A DNA stretch of 7,256 bases from contig DAOWGJ010000010.1 in NCBI GenBank assembly GCA_030637505.1, forward strand, positions 1 through 7,256. Direction: 5' to 3'. The position numbers and the translations under genes are program-made. Positions 1-6,200 of the stretch are shown here, piece by piece (position 1 is the first letter of the stretch; each line of letters starts with the position of its first letter). The notes beneath the pieces were generated by a model that did not search any database, was not told the origin of the DNA, and saw only the letters and a program-made list of their open reading frames with translations. Source of the DNA: Holophagae bacterium (GTDB lineage: Bacteria; Acidobacteriota; Thermoanaerobaculia; Thermoanaerobaculales; Sulfomarinibacteraceae).

Positions 1-30
1 CCCAGCCCAAAATTTGGCCGAAACAAGACA

Positions 31-36
31 AAGGAG
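31..36 (+). promoter_or_regulatory. Ribosome binding site of the small exported protein
   Basis: AAGGAG at 31-36 lies 7 bases before the ATG at 44. This strong Shine-Dalgarno match selects ATG 44 over the in-frame TTG at 14, which has no comparable site and would put ten charged residues ahead of a good signal peptide. The 30 bases further upstream are too few to identify a promoter. Confidence 0.85.
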
Positions 37-43
37 ATCTCTC

Positions 44-553
44 ATGAAAAAAGTCACGAGTGTTTTATTGGTTATTGGTCTTACGCTCCTCGCAGGCTCC
101 GCCGTGGCCGGCGAACCGGTTGAGGACAGCCAAGCGTTTGAGAAGCTGAAGACGCTGGCAGGAACCTGGGATGTCAAGACCCCGGGCGGGGAGGAAACCA
201 TCACCTACCGCGTGGCTTCTGCGGGAAGCGTGGTGATCGAGGAGCTGTTTCCCGGCACCGATCACGAGATGATGACCGTGTACCACATGGATGGCGACGA
301 ACTGGTGGCAACCCACTACTGCGCCGCCGGCAACCAGCCCCGTTTCAAGCTTGATCTTGCGACCTCGACGGGTGACACGCTCGCCTTCGGATTCAACGGC
401 GGCAGCAATATGAAGCCGAGCGACGGCCACATCCACCAGGGATCGATTCAATTAGTGGACGCCGACCATGTCGAGGAACAGTGGTGGTTCTGGAAGGACG
501 GCAAGCCGAACCATGCGGCGGACTTCAAGATGACGAGGAGATCCTCAGAGTAA
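44..553 (+). CDS. Small exported protein, DUF1579-like
   Basis: Complete 169-residue protein, ATG to TAA. Residues 1-22 form a classical signal peptide: the start MKK, a hydrophobic core around 7-18, and an AVA signal peptidase I site before G23. There is no lipobox cysteine, so a soluble periplasmic or secreted product is expected. The mature part shows LAGTW (38-42), LFPGT with HEM (68-76), YHMDGD (80-85), THYCAAGNQPR (90-100), GHIH (128-131) and a tryptophan-rich stretch WWFWKDGK (147-154). This pattern resembles small secreted DUF1579-type proteins, thought to form a lipocalin-like barrel, which are common in Acidobacteriota and relatives. No catalytic activity is established for that group and I assign none. 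The single cysteine (C93) argues against a disulfide within the chain. The gene converges on the kinase operon with 26 bases between the stops and is probably a separate transcription unit. The family call is from motif memory only; the export call is firmer. Confidence 0.75.
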   Translation: MKKVTSVLLVIGLTLLAGSAVAGEPVEDSQAFEKLKTLAGTWDVKTPGGEETITYRVASAGSVVIEELFPGTDHEMMTVYHMDGDELVATHYCAAGNQPRFKLDLATSTGDTLAFGFNGGSNMKPSDGHIHQGSIQLVDADHVEEQWWFWKDGKPNHAADFKMTRRSSE

Positions 554-557
554 CAGG

Positions 558-603
558 CTCGTGCCGATCATCGACCCCTTCATCTCCCGTTCCCCGGCAC
601 GAG
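558..603. terminator. Inverted repeat at the convergent gene junction, possible terminator
   Basis: CTCGTGCCG at 558-566 and CGGCACGAG at 595-603 form a perfect 9-bp inverted repeat with a 28-base loop. It spans the gap between the two convergent stop codons (553 and 580) and runs into the last codons of the kinase locus. Being symmetric, it could serve both strands. Neither side has a T-run and the loop is long, so it is not a standard intrinsic terminator. A chance 9-bp repeat of this spacing is plausible somewhere in a window this size; only the location makes it suggestive. Confidence 0.25.
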
Positions 604-1947
604 ACGCTCAAGCTCGCTGGTCCAACTCGTGACGAACTCGATCCGGCGCGGCAGGTCCGCGTCGGGAACGGTCATAGCCAAGATACGCTTCCCGTCGGTG
701 GTGACGTCGTAGCTTCGGCTTTGCCCGCCCACGCCTCGGTCGATAATCGTCTGAGAGAAGAGGATTTGGGCCGTACCGAATTCGAAACGATCTCCGTCGA
801 GCATGGTCTCGACAGCCCGAAACTCGTCGTCGTGACGATAAAAGATTTCGCCACTGCCGCGGCACCACAGCGGTCGGATACCTCCGTCAGCCGAAATCTG
901 AATGCGCTCTCCAGGGCCTGGGAAGGCCTCGACGTAGATCTCGGGCCGGCCCGTCTCATCTGACTGATAACAGAGCCACCGGCCGTCGGGAGAAAAAGTC
1001 GGGTACGACTCATCTGCGCGGCCGGCGCGGAACGGGCGGGGTTGTTCGTTGCCAACAATCGACCGCACGAAGAGGTTGTTTCCCGTCTCCGCCTCCGTCC
1101 GGACGAATGCGAGCCACCGGCCGTCGGGATTGACGGCAATTCCGGTCGTGTCGACCTCTGAGGGCTCGTCCCAGATCGGCTGGCCGGAGTCCGGGGACCG
1201 GACCGGGATGTGGTAAAGCACGAACGGCGGACGATCGACCACGTAATACAGCTCGCGTCCGTCGGGTGACCACTTTGGGTCGGTTTCAGTGTCGTCGGAA
1301 CTCGTCAAGCGGGACAGCGTGCCGCGGTCAAATGAATAGGTCCACAGATCCCGGCTCTCGCCCTGGACGGTGAGGGCTGCCTGCCGGTCATCCGGAGAAA
1401 GAGCGACGCTCATGAATCGCTGACGCTGCTTCGCCGCCGACTGAACACCGCCGGACCGGTCCATCCACACCAGCTCTCGAAGAGGGTTGCCGGAGGAGTC
1501 GGTCACGTAGGCCAGGTCACCCCGGCTCGACACGGCGAACAACCCCATTCCGTTGGTCTGCATCACTCGCAAATCGTCCTCCATGGCCACCGCTGCGCCC
1601 GTGATCAAAGCGGTCTCGGGGTCGAATGGCACCGCGAACAGCCGCTTTCCTCGTATGTAGAGGAGATGCCCACTCGAAGAAAATCGAGCAAAAAAGCCGC
1701 CCTCGATCAGCCAACGCACCTCGAGAGTCTCGAGGTCGAGTACACCAATTCGGGAACGGTCGACCGGTGTCCGGAAGGCCGTAAAAACGATCCACCGAGA
1801 ATTCGGTATCGCCTCGGGCCACCAGTGCCCGAGCTCGCCGGCATCACGGTCAGGCGATGTCAGGCGTTGTGTAGCTCCGCCTTCCGCGGAGACCCGGAAA
1901 AGTCCGTCAGAGTAAATTGGCGCGAAGACCAGGGTATCGTCGGGCAA
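580..1947 (-). CDS. C-terminal propeller half of the split Ser/Thr kinase (PD40/TolB-like)
   Basis: A 455-residue open frame from a TTG at 1947 to TGA at 580-582. It continues the kinase upstream in exactly the same frame; the only break is the TGA at 1966-1968, and the six codons between (AGGATW) read as normal family sequence. It carries beta-propeller repeats with PD40 signatures: SPDDRQA (184-190), SPDGRELYY (227-235), NPDGRWLAF (273-281) and SPDGRWLCY (319-327). It ends with the tail usual for kinases of this kind (FVTSWTSELERL, 438-449). There is no signal peptide and no convincing ribosome binding site before the TTG (the upstream bases are GCGGGCGGCGCCACC), so independent translation is doubtful. 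In an intact protein this part would lie outside the membrane as a sensor or protein-binding propeller. It is either the downstream piece of a recently broken gene, the result of a base-call error, or reached by readthrough. The frame is intact and the motifs well kept, which argues against an old pseudogene. Confidence 0.8.
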   Translation of the reverse strand: MPDDTLVFAPIYSDGLFRVSAEGGATQRLTSPDRDAGELGHWWPEAIPNSRWIVFTAFRTPVDRSRIGVLDLETLEVRWLIEGGFFARFSSSGHLLYIRGKRLFAVPFDPETALITGAAVAMEDDLRVMQTNGMGLFAVSSRGDLAYVTDSSGNPLRELVWMDRSGGVQSAAKQRQRFMSVALSPDDRQAALTVQGESRDLWTYSFDRGTLSRLTSSDDTETDPKWSPDGRELYYVVDRPPFVLYHIPVRSPDSGQPIWDEPSEVDTTGIAVNPDGRWLAFVRTEAETGNNLFVRSIVGNEQPRPFRAGRADESYPTFSPDGRWLCYQSDETGRPEIYVEAFPGPGERIQISADGGIRPLWCRGSGEIFYRHDDEFRAVETMLDGDRFEFGTAQILFSQTIIDRGVGGQSRSYDVTTDGKRILAMTVPDADLPRRIEFVTSWTSELERLVPGNGR

Positions 1948-1975
1948 CCAGGTGGCGCCGCCCGCTCACTGGTTG
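1945..1975 (-). other. In-frame TGA splitting the kinase, enclosed by a 7-bp hairpin
   Basis: The stop is at 1966-1968 (TCA on the plus strand). On the minus strand, CAACCAG (1975-1969) comes directly before TGA, and CTGGTTG (1951-1945) follows after a 17-base loop that begins with the TGA, giving a perfect 7-bp stem. Reading continues in frame on both sides: TPFIFGDNQ, stop, AGGATWLPDDTLVFAP. This matches the usual blade-to-blade transition of PD40 kinases with no residues missing. A single base change from TGG (Trp), CGA (Arg) or GGA (Gly) would explain it. Seen: the stop, the open frame and the stem. Inferred: that the ancestral gene was uninterrupted. Confidence 0.8.
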
Positions 1976-3264
1976 TCGCCAAAAATGAACGGTGTTCCGC
2001 CCGCGGTGGGTACCTTCATCAACCGGCCGTGGGAAGAGAATCCGATCCATCGCCCGCCCGGCGAAAAGAACGCAGACTGTCCATCCTCGGTTCCGGCGAT
2101 CGGCTTTGCCTCTGTTATTCCCAGGAAGCGACGGAAAAGTGCCTGCCGCCCCCCTGACTCCCCGGTAATGACAAGGCTGCGGCCGTCAGGGTGAAAAACG
2201 AGGAGCGGGCTGCCGGTGGTTGACAGTTGCTGCTCCGGCGACAGCTGAATACTGAGCCTCCTGGGTTCGTTCAGTACCTCACGGTTTGTCCCAAGGACAT
2301 TGCCGAGCACGGCCGCGATGGCACCTACGACGATCATCGCGGCGAGCCACGTCACCGTCGCGCGGGACCTCCGAATCGGCGTCGTACTGATCGCCGTTTC
2401 TTCGAGCAGCTCTCCCTCCCCAGGTGTCTCTTCGAGGGCGATTCGAGCGTCGCCGATGTCACGGAGACGGTTCCTCGGTTGCCGCTCGAGGCAGCGCCTG
2501 ACCAGCTGCCTCAGGGCGGTCGGCGTGGTTGACGGCAACTCCTGGAGATCGATCTCAGCTCGGAGCACGCCGGCCATCACGTCGGAAACCGTCTCCCCGC
2601 CGAAGAGCTTGCTCCCTGTGAGCATCTCCCACAAGACAACACCGAAGGCCCAGATATCCGCCCTGCGATCCACCTTCTTGCCGCGCGCCTGCTCCGGGCT
2701 CATGTAGGCGGCAGTGCCGAGTATCACCCCTTCGAGGGTGGCGTTGCGGGTCATGGTTGGGGAGAGAGAAAGCGACGAATCACCGCCTTCGGTCTCCCAC
2801 GCCTTGGCAAGTCCAAAATCGAGCACTTTGACCGTGCCGTTCTCGCTGAGCATGATGTTTGCCGGCTTGAGATCTCGGTGAACGATGCCCGCTTCGTGGG
2901 CCGCCTCCAGGGCCTCGGCAATCTGCAGTGCGATCGGTATGACCTCTTCGATACTGATTGGTCCGCGGGCTATCACCTCATCGAGACCCTCGCCTTTGAC
3001 CAGTTCCATGACCAGGACGTGTTTGCCGTCAGCATGTTCAAGGCCGAAAAGGGTTGCGATATTTGGGTGATTGAGGCCGGCCAGCACCTTCGCCTCGTGC
3101 TCGAAGCGAACGTGCCGATCCGGCTCGTCCGCGAAATCCTCCGGCAGCAGCTTCAGCGCGACCTCTCGGCCGAGCTTGGTATCCTCGGCCCGCCAGACCT
3201 CGCCCATTCCGCCGGCGCCGAGGGCGGCGGTGATGCGGTAGTGGGATAAGTGACGACCGATCAC
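1966..3264 (-). CDS. Membrane-anchored Ser/Thr protein kinase, propeller cut short by an in-frame stop
   Basis: A 432-residue Hanks-type (PknB-like) kinase that phosphorylates Ser/Thr of as yet unknown substrates. The GTG start at 3264 gives MIGRHLSHYRI, the normal start of this family. Catalytic elements are complete: glycine loop GAGGMGEV (16-23), ATP-binding lysine K38 in VALKLLP, catalytic loop HRDLKPAN (129-136) with D131, DFG (149-151), SPE in place of APE (189-191) and DIWAFG (203-208). The domain ends near 275. A linker is followed by one hydrophobic helix at about 303-325 (2358-2290), placing the kinase in the cytoplasm and the C-terminus outside. The start of a PD40/TolB-like propeller follows (FHPDGRSLVI 357-366; FSPGGRWIGF 400-409). 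The frame stops at TGA 1966-1968, but the missing half of the propeller continues in the same frame down to 580; 894 residue positions in total is a normal length for such kinases. If no readthrough occurs, the product is a kinase with a membrane anchor and a stub of its sensor. It overlaps the giant upstream gene by four bases. Confidence 0.93.
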   Translation of the reverse strand: MIGRHLSHYRITAALGAGGMGEVWRAEDTKLGREVALKLLPEDFADEPDRHVRFEHEAKVLAGLNHPNIATLFGLEHADGKHVLVMELVKGEGLDEVIARGPISIEEVIPIALQIAEALEAAHEAGIVHRDLKPANIMLSENGTVKVLDFGLAKAWETEGGDSSLSLSPTMTRNATLEGVILGTAAYMSPEQARGKKVDRRADIWAFGVVLWEMLTGSKLFGGETVSDVMAGVLRAEIDLQELPSTTPTALRQLVRRCLERQPRNRLRDIGDARIALEETPGEGELLEETAISTTPIRRSRATVTWLAAMIVVGAIAAVLGNVLGTNREVLNEPRRLSIQLSPEQQLSTTGSPLLVFHPDGRSLVITGESGGRQALFRRFLGITEAKPIAGTEDGQSAFFSPGGRWIGFSSHGRLMKVPTAGGTPFIFGDNQ

Positions 3265-3274
3265 GGGCCCGCCT
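3261..3274 (-). promoter_or_regulatory. GTGA stop-start overlap with weak Shine-Dalgarno
   Basis: The TGA of the giant gene (3263-3261) shares bases with the GTG start of the membrane kinase (3264-3262), reading GTGA. AGGCGGG at 3274-3268 offers a weak Shine-Dalgarno a few bases upstream. This arrangement is typical of translational coupling: ribosomes finishing the first gene restart on the second. It fixes the kinase start and implies a shared mRNA. Confidence 0.75.
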
Positions 3275-6200
3275 GACCAGGATTCAACCCCATTTCGTCA
3301 TCGGCGAAGACATAAGCCACCGCCTCGTCCAACGACATCTCTCGCCCCTCGGCCCAAAGTTTTTCGAACTCCTCATCATCCATCAGAGCTTTCACAGCGG
3401 TGAGCCCGCACTCGTACTGGGCCAGGTCGCCCGGTTGGATTCGAGACCCGATCGATTCGGCGATCGCATCATGCGCGCCGTACAAACGGGATGCTTTCCA
3501 CGGTTGGCCGGAAAGACCAAAGGACGGTGCGACCGCTCGCATCATGTCACCGATCAACCAGAGATTGTCGATCTCAACCGCCAGGGTCAGCGCCTGCCTG
3601 GCGTAATCCTTCGCCGCCTCATAATCCTCGTCGTATTCGGACACCTGGCCGAGATTACCAAGCACCAGGCTTTCGCGCAGCTTGTTCCCTATCTCACGAT
3701 AAAGCTGCAGACTCTCTTCATACACCCGTCGAGCCGTCACATAATCACCGTTTGAGCGAGCGATCTCACCCATATTGTTCAAGGCCTGGGCTTTCTTGGT
3801 AGTGTCCTGCAACTCGTCGCTGATCACCACGACCTTGTCCAGCCACACCTTGGACAGTTCATACATTCCTGAATCCTTCACTCCCATCGCCGTTGTCATG
3901 AGATAGATGTAGGCTCTCGCCACCAACTGCTGATCCCCGCCAGCCAGAGCGATCTTCAAGGCTTCTTGGAGAAAAACACTCCCACGTTTCCGTTCATGCC
4001 TGAAAAAGGCGTCGTGGCCCGCCACCAACAAAAACCTCGCTCGCAATCTCGTTGGAATCTCATCAACTCGTTCCAGTGCCCTGCTCACCCACTCTTGATG
4101 GAGTGAATACTTTCCGGCTGTGTACCAATACGAACAAATAGCTGACAGCAATCTGATTCCCGATGCAATACCATCGCCGGCCAGTGATCGCCCAAGCGCC
4201 AACAGGATATTTTCGGCCTCATCTTCAAGGCGCGGTTTCCAGGTCGCGAACTCACTGGTATTGACAACGGGCTCTGCCTCTTCAGCAAACCCTGCGAAAT
4301 ACTCCGCGTGCAATCGACTCAGCCTCTCGCTTTCGTCTCGTTCCGCAAGACGCTCGCGCGCATACTCATGAATCGTCTCCAGCATCTCGAAGCGAGGCTC
4401 ACCGCTGCGGCCCCCTATGCGCCGCAAAAGGCTCTTGTCAACCAATGATTCAAGACCTTCGGCCGCATCAATCTGGAGGAGCGAAATGCCTTCCGCTCTT
4501 CCCTCGCATACCGCCTCCGCCGCTTCGAGCGTTCGCCCACCTTGAAAGACCGCCAGTCTCGCAAACAGGATCTTCTCATCGTCATCCAGCAGGTCATACG
4601 ACCAGTCGATCGCCCCGCGCAGAGTGCGCTGCCGGTCCGGTAGATCGCGCACCCTGCTGCTGACCGTCTTCAGCCGGTTCTCAAGCCGTTCAAGCAACTG
4701 CTGCGCCGAAAAAATCGACACGCGCGCTGCCGCCAGCTCGATCGCCAGGGGCAGACCATCCAACCGCACACAGATTTCGGCGACCAAGGGCGCGGTGTCG
4801 TTGTTTATCTCAAATTCCGGCCTGACGGTCCTGGCGCGCTGCAAGAAGAGGTCAACCGCCTCGAACTGCGAGATGTCTTCAACCGCGGGTATGCGCTTGA
4901 GATCAGGCAGGGCAAGCGGCGGTACAGCATAGTTGTATTCGCCACTCAGGTGCAGCAACTCGCGGCTGGTGACCACGGCCTTCAGGTGAGGCGCTGCACG
5001 CACCAGATCGCCGACCACCTGCGCTGCTTCAACGATCTGCTCGAAATTATCGAGAACGAGCAGCATCTTTTTTTCTTGAAGATGGTTTTCCAGCGTTTCC
5101 ATCATCTCTTCGCCGGCCGTTTCCGCAACGTTTAACACACCCGCAATTGTCGAGGGTAGCCGCTCAGGATCACTGACCCCGGCCAGATCGACAAAGAAGA
5201 CCCCATGCGCAAAGTCATCCGAAATGCCTGCCGCCACCTGTAACGACAAACGGGTCTTGCCAATGCCGGCCGGCCCGGCCAAGGTCACCAGCCGCACCTC
5301 TTCACGTCTCAGCAGGTCAGTCAATTCGAGCAGCTCGCGCCGACGGCCGACGAAGGGCGTCGCGTACAAAGGCAGATTGTTGTGCTGCGAGGTGATCGAT
5401 CGGGCGCCAACTCCGACCGACCTGAATTCCTTCACTGGGGAGGCGACATCCGACGGGCCAGGATCCTCCGACTGACCACCAATCCCGTCGACCCGCAACC
5501 CTGCCTTCCGAAGTCCATCGAGCAGGTCCTCGAGGAGCTCTCCAGGACCAATCCATCGTTCCCACTCCTCGCGCGCGGTGGAAGCAAAATCGGGTTTTTT
5601 TTCGAGCAGTTCGGATACCGCGTGTCGGGCCCCTGGTTGATCGCCGAGCTTGCCGTAGGCGGATGCCAACGCAGCATGGGTGAAGAAGTAGCTCGGCATG
5701 TTGACCATGAGAGCGATATCGAGGGCGGCTTGGTAATTCCCCATGCGATAAGCGTTTAGAAAGATGCTGAATCTGTACCACCCGGGATGATGGGGATTGA
5801 GTTCCATCGCCTTCTCGGCCAGGGCGCAGCCCTCGGCCCACTGCCCGGCATAGGCCATCAGAATGCCCATGAATGCTGTGGTGCATCCATCCATGGGGTT
5901 GAGCGCGACCGCCCGGTCGGCGGCAATTCGAAATGCCTGCAGCTCCCGGCGAAAGAACAGCGCCTGGGCCAGGCTGTGATGGGCGAAGTGATTCAAGGGC
6001 GCCACTGCAACCGCTCGGCGGGCGGCTTCGAGAGATCGGTCGAGGGGATAGGGTTTGACGTTGAACCCGTGCTTGTGTTCCTCGGCATACATCACCGACA
6101 GCAGCGCCCAGCAATCGGCGTTCCCGGGGTCATCGGCGACCGCCTTTTCCAGGCAGGCCCGGGCCTCGGCGTGGTCTTCTGCGGTCAACCGCACGTAGTA

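Noticed and set aside
14..43. Longer start (TTG at 14) for the small exported protein
   Set aside because: It adds ten charged residues before a clean signal peptide and has no Shine-Dalgarno; ATG 44 has AAGGAG at the right distance.
481..963. 160-codon plus-strand open frame overlapping the exported protein and the kinase 3' end
   Set aside because: It crosses two well-supported genes in another frame and has no family resemblance.
1945..1965. Independent restart of translation at TTG 1947
   Set aside because: No Shine-Dalgarno precedes it, TTG is a weak start, and the start would cut into a propeller blade.
1966..1968. TGA decoded as tryptophan (alternative genetic code)
   Set aside because: Both minus-strand genes end properly at TGA (580-582 and 3261-3263, the latter in a GTGA overlap), and Trp is routinely TGG.
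1930..1968. Selenocysteine insertion at the split kinase
   Set aside because: The following bases allow only a weak 5-bp CGGGC/GCCCG pairing, not a recognisable bacterial SECIS, and a propeller loop is no place for a redox selenocysteine.
5376..5489. A separate start for the STAND half within the linker
   Set aside because: The frame is continuous and the GTG at 5435 is preceded by a pyrimidine-rich CCTCCCC, not by a ribosome binding site.
5317..6114. 265-codon open frame on the minus strand within the giant gene
   Set aside because: It is the -1 shadow of the TPR region, rich in Arg/Ser/Pro/Gly with no recognisable domain, while the main frame holds clear TPR and linker motifs.
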